This document shows positions 32,196 to 41,588 of a stretch of 64,000 nucleotides of DNA, piece after piece. The notes beneath the pieces were generated by a model. The model was not told the origin of the DNA. It was given only the letters and a program-made list of their open reading frames with translations, and searched no databases. The position numbers and the translations under genes are program-made. How positions within the stretch are numbered: position 1 is the first letter of the stretch; each line of letters begins with the position of its first letter. Source of the DNA: Marinobacter orientalis (GTDB lineage Bacteria; Pseudomonadota; Gammaproteobacteria; Pseudomonadales; Oleiphilaceae); contig NZ_SRZX01000011.1 in assembly GCF_004792665.1 (NCBI RefSeq), positions 1-64,000 of the forward strand, written 5' to 3'.

Positions 32196-34103
32196 TCAAC
32201 GCCCCCGCAGGAACAATTTATCAAGTTCCGATAAAGTGACCACGGTCCAGGTCGGACGGCCGTGGTTGCATTGGCCGCTTCGCTCTGTCGCTTCCATGTC
32301 ACGCAACAGGGTGTTCATCTCGGGAATGGTCAACTGCCGGTTTGCACGGACAGAGCCATGGCAGGCCATGGTGCCGAGCAGTTCATGGGTTACCGCCTCT
32401 AAACGGTCGCTTTCACCATTTTCAATAAGGTCTGACAGCACATCCCTTACCAGTTGCTCAGTATCCGCTCCCCGCAGCAGGGCGGGCATCTGTCTGACCG
32501 CCAGGGTTTCGGGACCTATGCGGTCGACCCTCAATCCCAGCTGCAGAAGCTCCTCTCCATGGGTTTCCGCCAACGCCGCCTCTTTCTGGCTGACCGCGAG
32601 GGATACCGGCACCAGAAGCGGCTGGCTCTTGAGATCCTGCGCTTCCAGCGCCCGCTTCATACGCTCATAGGTTATGCGTTCGTGCGCCGCGTGCATATCA
32701 ACCACAATCATGCCCTGGCGGCCCTGGGCAAGGATATAGATCCCGTGTAGCTGTGCAATGGCATATCCCAGGGGCGGCTCGTCGCCGCTGCCCTGTGGCG
32801 GCGTGGGAGATGCCACTGCCATCTCACCGGCTTCGGCCACAGCTGACTGGCCATCGACGCCACCACCCTGGCTCAGGGACTGGTAGAACGCCATCTGGTC
32901 ACGAGCCTGCCATTCATGCTGCGGCGGCCGCTGACTGCCGGAAAACCCGGCGGGCTGCTGGCCGGGTGACGCGGTAAATGGCTCAGGAGACGGCTGACGG
33001 TTTACGTCGGACAGGGCAACCTGGGCGCCATAGCCGTCAGACATCCCGGTGGTTTCGCGACCCTGGGACTGTGCCACCGCACCCCGCAAATGATCCTCGG
33101 GGCGCACATCTGCCAGCGCCTTGTGCAGGGTGCGAAAAATGAAGTCGTGCACGAGGCGACCGTCGCGGAAGCGCACTTCGTGTTTGGTGGGGTGAACGTT
33201 CACATCCACATTGGCGGGATCCACCTCCAGATAGAGGACGAAGGCAGGATGACGGTTGTTATAGAGCACATCACGGTATGCCTGGCGCACCGCATGGGCC
33301 ACCAGTCGATCGCGGATAACCCTTCCGTTAACGAAAAAATACTGCAGGTCTGCCTGACTGCGGGAGAAGGTTGGCAGCGCCACCCAGCCCCAGAGCTTCA
33401 GCCCCGTTGCCTCGGCATCGATCACCACCGCATTGTCGATGAACTGCTGGCCACACAGGGAGCCAACCCGACGCTCACGGTCCAGGGGGTTTTCCGCCGG
33501 CCGCAGGCTCTGAACCACCCGCTGGTTGTGACGGAGCGTGAAGCCGGTGTCAAAACGGCTCAGCGCCTGACGCCGGACGCATTCGTCCACGTGATTGAAT
33601 TCTGTTTTCTCGGTGCGGAGAAACTTCCGCCGGGCCGGCGTATTAAAAAACAGGTCCCGTACTTCCACGGTCGTTCCTACAGGGTGGGCAGCCGGCGAGA
33701 TGCTGGCATCCATGTCACGGCCTTCCACCTCTACCCGGGAGGCGGCTTCCTGGCTCTCCGTGCGCGAGGTCAGCGCCAGCCGGGAGACGGAGCTGATACT
33801 GGCCAGGGCCTCGCCGCGAAAACCGAGTGACGCGACCGCTTCCAGATCATCCAGGTTCTCGATTTTACTGGTCGCGTGCCGGCTGAGAGCCAGCGGGAGA
33901 TCTGCCTCGTCGATACCACTGCCGTCATCCCGAATCCGGATGAGTTTGACGCCGCCCTGTTCGATCTCGATGTCAATCCGGCCGGCGCCGGCGTCGAGTG
34001 CGTTTTCTACCAGTTCCTTGACGACCGAAGCCGGACGCTCAACAACCTCGCCGGCAGCAATCTGGTTTGCCAGGCGAGGAGTCAGTAATCGGATGGAGGG
34101 CAT
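32196..34103 (-). CDS. mutL: DNA mismatch repair protein MutL
   Basis: A 635-residue GHKL ATPase: ELVENALDAGA, DDGSGIDEADL and GFRGEALASI in the N-terminal domain. The C-terminal dimerisation domain has DMHAAHERITYE (about residues 469-480), which fits the DxHAx2Ex4E endonuclease motif, and the companion motifs ACHGSVRANR and CNHGRP. So this is the nicking type of MutL found in bacteria without MutH, not the E. coli type. A Q/S/G-rich linker lies between the domains. Confidence 0.96.
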   Translation of the reverse strand: MPSIRLLTPRLANQIAAGEVVERPASVVKELVENALDAGAGRIDIEIEQGGVKLIRIRDDGSGIDEADLPLALSRHATSKIENLDDLEAVASLGFRGEALASISSVSRLALTSRTESQEAASRVEVEGRDMDASISPAAHPVGTTVEVRDLFFNTPARRKFLRTEKTEFNHVDECVRRQALSRFDTGFTLRHNQRVVQSLRPAENPLDRERRVGSLCGQQFIDNAVVIDAEATGLKLWGWVALPTFSRSQADLQYFFVNGRVIRDRLVAHAVRQAYRDVLYNNRHPAFVLYLEVDPANVDVNVHPTKHEVRFRDGRLVHDFIFRTLHKALADVRPEDHLRGAVAQSQGRETTGMSDGYGAQVALSDVNRQPSPEPFTASPGQQPAGFSGSQRPPQHEWQARDQMAFYQSLSQGGGVDGQSAVAEAGEMAVASPTPPQGSGDEPPLGYAIAQLHGIYILAQGRQGMIVVDMHAAHERITYERMKRALEAQDLKSQPLLVPVSLAVSQKEAALAETHGEELLQLGLRVDRIGPETLAVRQMPALLRGADTEQLVRDVLSDLIENGESDRLEAVTHELLGTMACHGSVRANRQLTIPEMNTLLRDMEATERSGQCNHGRPTWTVVTLSELDKLFLRGR

Positions 34104-34122
34104 GCTACCGGAATACCTCGTT

Positions 34123-35481
34123 TCAGGATGCGGGAATACGAATGGTTTGCCCTACCATAACACGGTCATCATTGAGGTCGTTATACTGCATCAGTTCACT
34201 GACGCTGATCTGATTCTCCTTCGCAAGGCCCGAGAGGGTATCGCCCCTGCGAATGCGATACTGGCTGACACTGCCGTCACCCCGCCTGTTCTGTTTCTGC
34301 CACGCCAGCAAGGTGCCCGGCGGCGGCGCTTTCTGGAAATAGTCGTCAATACCTTCAAACACCGCCCTTGAGAGCTTCTCCCGGTACCAGGAACTGGACA
34401 GGTTCTGCTCTTCCCTGGGGTTCGAAATGAATCCGGCCTCAACAAGGATGGACGGGATATCCGGCGATTTCAGCACGGCAAAGGCAGCTTGTTCAACGCC
34501 CTTCTTATGTAGCTTGGCAACACTGCCAAGCCTGCCGAGGATGGAACTGCCGACACCAAGACTGGAATTGATACTGGCCGTCATGGACAGATCCAGGAGA
34601 ACGCCCGCCAGCATCTCGTTACGACCATCCAGCGAAACACCACCGGCGCCACCAATCAGGTCGGACCGGTTTTCGCTTTTCGCGAGCCAGCGGGCTGTTT
34701 CACTGGTGGCTCCCCGTTGCGACAGCGCAAACACCGATGCCCCACTGGGCTGGGGCGTACGGAACGCATCCGCATGGACAGAGACAAACAGGTCAGCGTT
34801 GTGCTTGCGGGCAAGCAGCGTGCGACTGCGCAAGTCGATGTAATAGTCACCGTTGCGGGTGAGCTTTGCGGTATATCCCGGCCTGGCCTCTATCAGGTTG
34901 GCCAGGGTTTTGGCCATGTTCAGCACCACGTCTTTCTCGCGAGTGCCACGTGGGCCGATGGCACCGGGATCTTCACCGCCGTGGCCGGCGTCGACGACCA
35001 CGATAATATCGCGCTTGCCGTTGCTGTTCTGGGAAACAGTCGGCTCGGATGGCTTCCGGGCTTTCAGGCCGCCCTCGTCGATCAGGTCTACAACCAGCCT
35101 GTGACCGTACTTCTGGTTGGGCTCCAACTGAAAACTTCGGGGCTTGATATCCGTCTTGAGATCCAGAACCACCCGCAGGTCATTGCCGTTGCGGGGAGCA
35201 CTGCGAATCCGGCGAACCGGACTGCCTGACAGGTCGAGCTTTTCAAGGTCAGCTTTGAGACTGGCATTTTCCAGGTCAATCACCAGTCGCGACGGACCCG
35301 AGAGCGCAAATACCTTGTGGTCAATCTTGCCACCAATATCCAGCACCAGGCGGGTATGGTCCGGCGCCGGCCAGATCCGGGCACTGTCTATCGTGACGCC
35401 CGCCATTGCGGCCAGCGGAACCATCAGCAACATCAGGCCCGTGGCAATAAACCATCTGGAGAACGTTTTTATAATCATCAT
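34123..35481 (-). CDS. amiB: N-acetylmuramoyl-L-alanine amidase with AMIN and LysM domains
   Basis: Periplasmic septum-splitting amidase. Signal peptide (MMIIKTFSRWFIATGLMLLM then VPLAAMA), AMIN domain (about residues 30-130), Amidase_3 domain with zinc-site residues in VVDAGHGGEDPGAIG, VSVHADAF and catalytic Glu in VEAGFISNPREE, and one C-terminal LysM (YRIRRGDTLSGLA). The start is at 35481 with AGGTG upstream. The AmiB name is by position before mutL and the LysM; AmiC is the alternative. Confidence 0.93.
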   Translation of the reverse strand: MMIIKTFSRWFIATGLMLLMVPLAAMAGVTIDSARIWPAPDHTRLVLDIGGKIDHKVFALSGPSRLVIDLENASLKADLEKLDLSGSPVRRIRSAPRNGNDLRVVLDLKTDIKPRSFQLEPNQKYGHRLVVDLIDEGGLKARKPSEPTVSQNSNGKRDIIVVVDAGHGGEDPGAIGPRGTREKDVVLNMAKTLANLIEARPGYTAKLTRNGDYYIDLRSRTLLARKHNADLFVSVHADAFRTPQPSGASVFALSQRGATSETARWLAKSENRSDLIGGAGGVSLDGRNEMLAGVLLDLSMTASINSSLGVGSSILGRLGSVAKLHKKGVEQAAFAVLKSPDIPSILVEAGFISNPREEQNLSSSWYREKLSRAVFEGIDDYFQKAPPPGTLLAWQKQNRRGDGSVSQYRIRRGDTLSGLAKENQISVSELMQYNDLNDDRVMVGQTIRIPAS

Positions 35482-35499
35482 CCTGTACACCTGCACTGA

Positions 35500-36015
35500 T
35501 CACACACGATTGATATCCCTGCCCGTGGGCCACTGCATGGCAATCCGGGCCAGCAAACTGCAGCCACGGCTGGTTGGCGCTGATACTCTGGCGCTGCGTC
35601 CGTCTCCGCTTTTTTCCAGACGAACCAGCAGATCCGGCTCGGGAAGAATACCCAGGCCCCGGCCGGGCCACTCTACAACGCACAGGTTCTGGCCCTGGAA
35701 ATAATCCCGGATGCCCATGTATTCCAGCTCCTCCGGGTCACCAAGCCGATAGAGATCAAAGTGATAGGCCGGCGGATTCAGATGCTCATAGGGCTCAACG
35801 ATGGTATACGTCGGGCTTTTGACTGCGCCCTGGTGACCAAGGCCATGCATGACGCCCCGACTCAGGGTCGTCTTTCCCATACCGAGCTCACCTTCCAGGA
35901 ACACAACGAGACCCTGACCACTCTCGCTGACAACTCCCGCCAGGATCTGACCCAGTTTTTCCGTATCCTGCTCGTCCTTCAGGTAAAGCCCGAGATCGTC
36001 TGCTGTCACAACCAT
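35500..36015 (-). CDS. tsaE: tRNA threonylcarbamoyladenosine biosynthesis ATPase TsaE
   Basis: A 171-residue P-loop protein (EGELGMGKTTLSRG at about 41-54; SPTYTIVEPY) needed with TsaB/TsaD for t6A37. The YRLGDPEELEYMG segment is typical. The start overlaps the nnr stop by one base (TAATG). Confidence 0.95.
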   Translation of the reverse strand: MVVTADDLGLYLKDEQDTEKLGQILAGVVSESGQGLVVFLEGELGMGKTTLSRGVMHGLGHQGAVKSPTYTIVEPYEHLNPPAYHFDLYRLGDPEELEYMGIRDYFQGQNLCVVEWPGRGLGILPEPDLLVRLEKSGDGRSARVSAPTSRGCSLLARIAMQWPTGRDINRV

Positions 36016-37589
36016 TAGTCTTCAACCGCCCCTTTTCCGCCTTTCCCGGCCATGGATCCCCGTTCCGACTCCACCAACACCCGTGGCAGGGCATCAATGA
36101 CGTCTATTGGCAGCAGGCCCATATAACCCAGGGTCTCTGATGCCCGGTTTGCCGCTGCCAGGTGAAGGGCTGCGGCTGCCGAGGCTGACAGATGCGCCTC
36201 TCCCAGTTGGGCATACAGGCTACCGAGTATTCCCGACAACACATCCCCCATACCGCCGGTCGCCATGCCGGGGTTACTTCCGTTGATAATGTCCGGCACT
36301 GCAGCTCCGGAGACTACGACCGTGCCTGCTCCCTTGAGCAGGATCACACCGCCGAACAGCCTGCGAATTTCCTCGGCCGCCTGAATCCGGTCGTTCTCGA
36401 TATCTTCTACCCCGCACTCCAGCAGCCGCGCCGCTTCTCCCGGGTGCGGAGTCAGGATCTGGTTCTCTGCCGGCTGTGCGACACGCGATGCCATCAGGTT
36501 CAGGGCATCCGCATCGAGTACCCTTGGCTTGCCGCTGGCCACCACCTGCTGCAGCATCTGCTGCCCCCAGGCGCCCTGTCCAATGCCGGGGCCACAGACA
36601 ATAACGTCAGCGGCACTGATCAGTGGTGGCAATTCCGAACCGTGAATCAGCCCCTGAACGATTACCGATGGGCAACGGGCAAGTGCAGGCGCAACGTATT
36701 CCGGCCGTGTTGCCAGGGTGACCATGCCGGCGCCGGCTCTGGACGCAGCCTCCGCTGTCATCAGCCCGGCACCGCCATAGCCACGATCACCAGCAACAAT
36801 CAATACATGCCCGAAACGACCCTTGTGGGCAGCTCTCGGGCGCCGGGGTATCGCCTTATGGATGCCGGCCCAGTCCACCCGCCGGGCCAGCGGTCGCTGA
36901 CCGCTTTCGCGAGCCCAGTCATCGGTATCCAGAGACTCAAACGCAACCTCCCCGGCGCATTCCGGGCCCTGACCGGTAAACAGGCCGGCCTTGAGGCCGA
37001 TGAAGGTCACCGTTGCCGCCGCCCTGACCGTTTCCCCGGCGACGGTCCCAGTGGTGGCATTCAGCCCCGAGGGCAGGTCGATTGCCAGTACCGGCGCGTC
37101 CGCTTCGTTGCAGCCGTGGATCATGGTGGCAAAGGGCTCACGTGGCGCACCGGTCACGCCGGTTCCGAGCATGGCGTCAACAATCAGTCCGGCACTGGTA
37201 AAATGCTCGCTGACTTCGCTTTCATCGACGTCCGCCAATTCTCTCACGCGGACCCCGTCCTCGACTGCTTTTTCCCATGCCTTGCGGGCGTCGCCGGACA
37301 GTTTTTCAGTGGGCGCTACGGCAAGGCAGTCTACGTCCAGGCCATGACGGACAGCGTTGGCAGCGACCAGGTAGCCGTCGCCGCCATTATTGCCGGCACC
37401 GCACAAAACCAGAATCCGGCCCGCCTCGGGCCAGTATCGCACCAGCCGCCGGAAGGCACTGGCGGCAGCAGCCTGCATCAGCTCGAACCCGTCAACACCT
37501 TGCTGATCAATCACATAGTGATCAATCTCTCGCACCGCATCGGCGGAGTAGAGGTCTTCTGGTAAACTGTGATCTCCAGACAGGGGCAT
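36015..37589 (-). CDS. nnr: Bifunctional NAD(P)H-hydrate epimerase/dehydratase
   Basis: A 524-residue repair enzyme for hydrated NAD(P)H. The N-terminal YjeF_N epimerase domain has GAGNNGGDGYLVA (about residue 65) and the C-terminal ADP-dependent dehydratase has GGMGDVLSGILGSL and LTPHPGEAARL. First gene of the minus-strand run (nnr-tsaE-amiB-mutL-miaA-hfq-hfl); divergent from queG. Confidence 0.95.
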   Translation of the reverse strand: MPLSGDHSLPEDLYSADAVREIDHYVIDQQGVDGFELMQAAAASAFRRLVRYWPEAGRILVLCGAGNNGGDGYLVAANAVRHGLDVDCLAVAPTEKLSGDARKAWEKAVEDGVRVRELADVDESEVSEHFTSAGLIVDAMLGTGVTGAPREPFATMIHGCNEADAPVLAIDLPSGLNATTGTVAGETVRAAATVTFIGLKAGLFTGQGPECAGEVAFESLDTDDWARESGQRPLARRVDWAGIHKAIPRRPRAAHKGRFGHVLIVAGDRGYGGAGLMTAEAASRAGAGMVTLATRPEYVAPALARCPSVIVQGLIHGSELPPLISAADVIVCGPGIGQGAWGQQMLQQVVASGKPRVLDADALNLMASRVAQPAENQILTPHPGEAARLLECGVEDIENDRIQAAEEIRRLFGGVILLKGAGTVVVSGAAVPDIINGSNPGMATGGMGDVLSGILGSLYAQLGEAHLSASAAAALHLAAANRASETLGYMGLLPIDVIDALPRVLVESERGSMAGKGGKGAVED

Positions 37590-37708
37590 AAAACACCGCT
37601 CCCGTTACAGAATTCGGATTAAGAAAAAGGGCCAGATACCTGTAAAGAGTAGCAAAACACTGCAAAAGGTCATAACTTAATCAAATTAAACTTCGTTACT
37701 GGCATTCA

Positions 37709-38773
37709 ATGACAGATCCAACTGATCAAAAACTGAACGATCTGCCGCAACAGATACGCACCTGGGCACGTGATCTGGGCTTTAACGATGCCGGGATCAC
37801 CCTCCCCGACACCGGCATTCATGGGGAGCGACTGAAAAACTGGCTGCGCGAAGGGCTACACGGCGAAATGTCCTACATGGCAGACCATGGCGACAAACGC
37901 TACACCCCCACCTCGCTGGTAGCAGGTACCCGGCGGGTCATTTCCGTACGGCTGGACTACCTGCCGGCACCCGACAATCCGGGGCAGGTACTCACTAACC
38001 GGGAGAAGGCCTACATTACCCGCTATGCCACCGGACGTGATTACCACAAGCTGATGCGCAAGCGCCTGGCAACCCTGGCGAAATGGATAGACGAAGCCGT
38101 GTCCGGATACGATTACCGGGCATTCGTGGACAGCGCTCCCGTCCTTGAGCGCGCCCTGGCCCAGCGCGCGGGCCTGGGGTGGATTGGCAAGAACAACATG
38201 CTGATTCATCCCAAAGCCGGCTCTTTTTTCTTCCTCGGAGAGATCTTCACCAGCGCTCCGTTAGCGCTCGATCAGCCCTTCGAAAAAGAACATTGCGGCA
38301 CCTGCGCCGCCTGCCTGGAGATCTGCCCCACAGACGCCTTCGAAGGGCCCCATAAGCTGGATGCGCGCAAATGCATCAGCTATCTCACCATCGAGCTGAA
38401 AGGCAGTATCCCGGAGGAGCTGCGCTCGAGGATGGGCAACCGGGTCTTCGGTTGCGACGACTGCCAGTTGGTCTGCCCCTGGAACAAGTTCAGCAAACCC
38501 TCAGCCGAGAAAGACTTCCAGCCCCGCCACGGCCTCGACAACAGCGAGTTGGCCACCCTGTTCCTGTGGACGGAAGAAGAATTCCTCAAACGAACCGAAG
38601 GCTCCGCCATCCGCCGTACCGGGTATGAAGGCTGGCTGCGCAACCTGGCCGTGGGGCTGGGTAATGCTCCTTCAACCATTCCGGTGATCGAGGCCCTCAG
38701 AAAACGCGCCGACCACCCATCGGATCTGGTTCGGGAGCACGTTCACTGGGCCCTCGGTCGACACGGTCTATAA
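37709..38773 (+). CDS. queG: Epoxyqueuosine reductase QueG
   Basis: Cobalamin-dependent last enzyme of tRNA queuosine synthesis. Two [4Fe-4S] clusters are bound by CGTCAACLEICP and CDDCQLVCPWN. 354 residues, typical; a C-terminal HEAT-like repeat follows. Its last 6 bases overlap the 3' end of the convergent orn gene. Confidence 0.96.
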   Translation: MTDPTDQKLNDLPQQIRTWARDLGFNDAGITLPDTGIHGERLKNWLREGLHGEMSYMADHGDKRYTPTSLVAGTRRVISVRLDYLPAPDNPGQVLTNREKAYITRYATGRDYHKLMRKRLATLAKWIDEAVSGYDYRAFVDSAPVLERALAQRAGLGWIGKNNMLIHPKAGSFFFLGEIFTSAPLALDQPFEKEHCGTCAACLEICPTDAFEGPHKLDARKCISYLTIELKGSIPEELRSRMGNRVFGCDDCQLVCPWNKFSKPSAEKDFQPRHGLDNSELATLFLWTEEEFLKRTEGSAIRRTGYEGWLRNLAVGLGNAPSTIPVIEALRKRADHPSDLVREHVHWALGRHGL

Positions 38774-39310
38774 CTTGAAGAAGTGTTCGCGGTAATGGCG
38801 CAGCTCGTCGATGGAGTCGCGAATATCGTCCAGAGCCAGGTGACTGCCTTTTTTCTTTACCCCCTCCAGCACATCAGGCCGCCAACGACGGGCCAGCTCC
38901 TTGATGGTGCTCACATCCAGATTACGGTAATGAAAGAAGGCCTCCAGTTCGGGCATGTACTTCACCAGGAAACGCCGGTCCTGGCCGATGCTGTTGCCAC
39001 ACAGCGGTGACTGGCCGGGTTCGAGATAACGCTGCAGGAATTCCAGGGTTTTCTGCTCAGCATCAATCTCACTGAGTTTGCTGTCCTGCACCCGCCTGGT
39101 GAGTCCACTCTCGCCATGGGTGCGGGTGCACCACTCGTCCATCTCGCTGAGCAATTTGTCTGATTGGTGTACAGCGATAACCGGACCCTCTTCGATCGTA
39201 TTCAGATCCGAGTCGGTAACAATTGTCGCTATCTCAATGATCCGTTCTTTTTCCGGATCCAAACCGGTCATTTCCAGATCGATCCAGACAAGATAGTTGG
39301 CTTCTGGCAT
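38768..39310 (-). CDS. orn: Oligoribonuclease
   Basis: A 180-residue DEDDh 3'-5' exonuclease that clears 2-5 nt RNAs, including pGpG from c-di-GMP breakdown. Exo I is VWIDLEMTGLDPEKERIIE; Exo II and III are in NSIGQDRRFL and HLALDDIRDSIDEL. Convergent with queG and divergent from rsgA; the gap to rsgA holds palindromic repeat C. Confidence 0.97.
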   Translation of the reverse strand: MPEANYLVWIDLEMTGLDPEKERIIEIATIVTDSDLNTIEEGPVIAVHQSDKLLSEMDEWCTRTHGESGLTRRVQDSKLSEIDAEQKTLEFLQRYLEPGQSPLCGNSIGQDRRFLVKYMPELEAFFHYRNLDVSTIKELARRWRPDVLEGVKKKGSHLALDDIRDSIDELRHYREHFFKL

Positions 39311-39343
39311 TCAGTGTTCTCCAGCGGTTAACTCATGATTCGG

Positions 39344-39453
39344 GCAACGGCCGGGCAGGGCTTCCCGGGAGTGTCTGAAGCCATGGATGGCTTCAGTCAA
39401 GTGCACAGGGATGTGCTCGTAGCGTCTCCCGGGAAGCCCTGCCCGGCCGTTGC
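39344..39453 (+). repeat. Structured palindromic repeat, copy C
   Basis: A perfect 28 bp outer stem (39344-39371 with 39426-39453). Interior: a 9 bp hairpin CTGAAGCCA / TGGCTTCAG with loop TGGA, the conserved TCAAG, and a hairpin GCAC-AGGGAT-GTGC, then AGCGT. It has the same layout as copies A and B near 5.5 kb but other stem sequences. It fills the divergent gap between orn and rsgA. Confidence 0.8.
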
Positions 39454-39538
39454 TGCACATAGTCTGCCTATTGTGGATGAATCACGTATGATGTTACAGC
39501 AATCACCATTCTCCATCAGGAAATAACCGACCCAAGAT

Positions 39539-40594
39539 ATGGCTAAACGTCGACTCAACAAGCAGCAGCAATGGCGCATCAGGAAAGTCCAGCAGGAACG
39601 GGCTGCCCGGGCGGCAAAGAAAGAAGAATCCATTGGTGAGAAGCTGGATGCCGGCGACCTGGGGCCGGAACAGCAGGGCCTGGTTATTGCCCACTACGGG
39701 CAGCAGCTGGACGTGGAAGTCCTGGAGGGGGAAGACACCGACAGGGTGTTGCGCTGTTTTGTCAGGGCCAATATCGACAGCCTCGTTACCGGCGACAAGG
39801 TGATCTGGCGGCCGGGGAGCGACGGCACCGGGGTGATCGTGGCCCGCTGCGACCGCAACACCCTGCTGCAGCGGCCCGACAACTTCGGCGCGCTCAAACC
39901 GGTTGCCGCCAACATCGACCATATCATTCTGGTGATTGCCCCGGAACCGGAGCCCCACGACAACCTGATTGATCGTTACCTGGTGGCGGCAGAAAGCACG
40001 GATATTCCGGTAATTATCCTGCTTAACAAGATCGATCTGATCACTGACCAGAACCGGGAAGCCATCGACAGTCTGCTGGCACGATACGAAAAACTGGGTT
40101 ATCGGACAGAGCGCACGTCAGCGAAGACACTGGCAGGCGAGCAGGCGGTTCGGGTGGAAGATCTGGTGAAAGACCAGACCAGCGTGTTTGTGGGCCAGTC
40201 CGGGGTTGGCAAGTCGTCCATTATCCAGACCCTGCTTCCTGACGAGTCGATCCGCGTGGGTGCACTTTCGGAAAGCACCGGCAAGGGCATTCACACCACC
40301 ACCACGGCAAGGCTCTTTCACCTCGACTGCGGCGGCGATCTGATCGACTCCCCCGGCATCCGGGAATTCGGCCTGTGGCACATGACACCGCAGGAGATCG
40401 AGTATGGCTTCCGGGAAATCCGCGACCTGATCGGTCATTGCCGGTTTCGCAACTGCAGCCATATGGGCGACCCCGGCTGCGCTATTGCACAGGCTGCCGA
40501 GGACGGGCGGATCAGCGTGGAGCGTATGAAAAGTTTCAAGCGGATTCTGCAGGACATGGCGGAGCAGCAGTCCCGGGGGCTGAAGGCTGATTAA
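39539..40594 (+). CDS. rsgA: Small ribosomal subunit biogenesis GTPase RsgA
   Basis: A 351-residue circularly permuted GTPase acting late in 30S assembly. N-terminal OB fold, G domain in permuted order (NKIDLI before the P-loop GQSGVGKSS, then DSPGIREFGL) and C-terminal zinc knuckle (CRFRNCSHMGDPGC). It ends five bases before the end of convergent motB. Confidence 0.96.
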   Translation: MAKRRLNKQQQWRIRKVQQERAARAAKKEESIGEKLDAGDLGPEQQGLVIAHYGQQLDVEVLEGEDTDRVLRCFVRANIDSLVTGDKVIWRPGSDGTGVIVARCDRNTLLQRPDNFGALKPVAANIDHIILVIAPEPEPHDNLIDRYLVAAESTDIPVIILLNKIDLITDQNREAIDSLLARYEKLGYRTERTSAKTLAGEQAVRVEDLVKDQTSVFVGQSGVGKSSIIQTLLPDESIRVGALSESTGKGIHTTTTARLFHLDCGGDLIDSPGIREFGLWHMTPQEIEYGFREIRDLIGHCRFRNCSHMGDPGCAIAQAAEDGRISVERMKSFKRILQDMAEQQSRGLKAD

Positions 40595-40599
40595 CCAGC

Positions 40600-41559
40600 C
40601 TACCAGTTCAGCTCACCGGGCTGCGGCTCCTCCTTCTCTTCCGACCAGTTACCTTGCTCCAGCCGATCCATCGCCTCCTGTTGCTGCTCCTCGGAGGGCG
40701 CGGTGAGGTCGATCAGGGGTTCATTCGATCTGCCGGCGTTGCTCTGGATACCTTGCGCCGTTTTCTTGTTCATCACGATGATGGAAATGCGTCGGTTGAC
40801 CGGAGCCTGAGGGTCGTCCTGATCAAACAGCACGGAATCGCTCAGGCCCACAACCCGTCCAATCTGCTGTTGCGGAACGCCGCCGGCCACCAGCGCTCTG
40901 CGGGCAGTATTGGCGCGATCGGCCGACAGCTCCCAGTTGGTATAGCCGGGCCGACCGCTAAAGGGGGTGGAATCGGTGTGGCCGGTAATGCTCAGCTTGT
41001 TGTTGACGGTACTCAGGGTTTTGGCCAGCTCGAACAGGATGTCCTGGGAATAGTACTTGAGCTCGGCACGGCCGCTGTCAAACATCGGGCGCTGTGAGCG
41101 GTCGACAATCTGGATGCGCAGGCCCTCACTGGTAATATCGATCAGCAGCTGGTCCTTGAACTCCTGCAGGGTTTCATTCTGCTCGATGCGATCTTTCAGA
41201 TCCTGAAACAGCTCTTCCATCTGTTGCTGCTCCAGAGTCTGGGCCATTTCCTCAACTATCTGGTCCTCAATCTGGATGTCGCTACGCTCGATATCCTCGC
41301 TGCTCTCGTTGATGACCGACGCACTGCCCTCGAGATCCACCGGGTTCGGGGAACCGCCCTCGGTAAACCCGACCGGGTCCTTGAAATAACCTTCAACTGC
41401 ACGCTTCTGCTCGGGGGATGCCGTGGCCGTCAGCCAGAGCACGAGGAAAAAAGCCATCATGGCAGTGGCAAAATCGGCAAAAGCTACCTTCCAGGACCCC
41501 CCGTGGTGTCCTGCAACGACTTTCTTTTTGCGCTTTATGATGATTGGCTGTTCTTCCAA
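40600..41559 (-). CDS. motB: Flagellar stator protein MotB
   Basis: Peptidoglycan-anchored stator subunit. One N-terminal membrane helix carries the proton-channel Asp in VAFADFATAMMAFF; a plug/linker and a C-terminal OmpA-like domain follow (ITGHTDSTPF, NRRISIIV). The frame starts at a TTG (41559-41557) with GGAG 7 bases upstream and no better ATG nearby, giving (M)EEQPIIIKRKKK. It lies downstream of motA. 319 residues. Confidence 0.95.
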   Translation of the reverse strand: MEEQPIIIKRKKKVVAGHHGGSWKVAFADFATAMMAFFLVLWLTATASPEQKRAVEGYFKDPVGFTEGGSPNPVDLEGSASVINESSEDIERSDIQIEDQIVEEMAQTLEQQQMEELFQDLKDRIEQNETLQEFKDQLLIDITSEGLRIQIVDRSQRPMFDSGRAELKYYSQDILFELAKTLSTVNNKLSITGHTDSTPFSGRPGYTNWELSADRANTARRALVAGGVPQQQIGRVVGLSDSVLFDQDDPQAPVNRRISIIVMNKKTAQGIQSNAGRSNEPLIDLTAPSEEQQQEAMDRLEQGNWSEEKEEPQPGELNW

Positions 41560-41588
41560 GAAGCTGCTCCAGACGGCACTTGTTCAGA

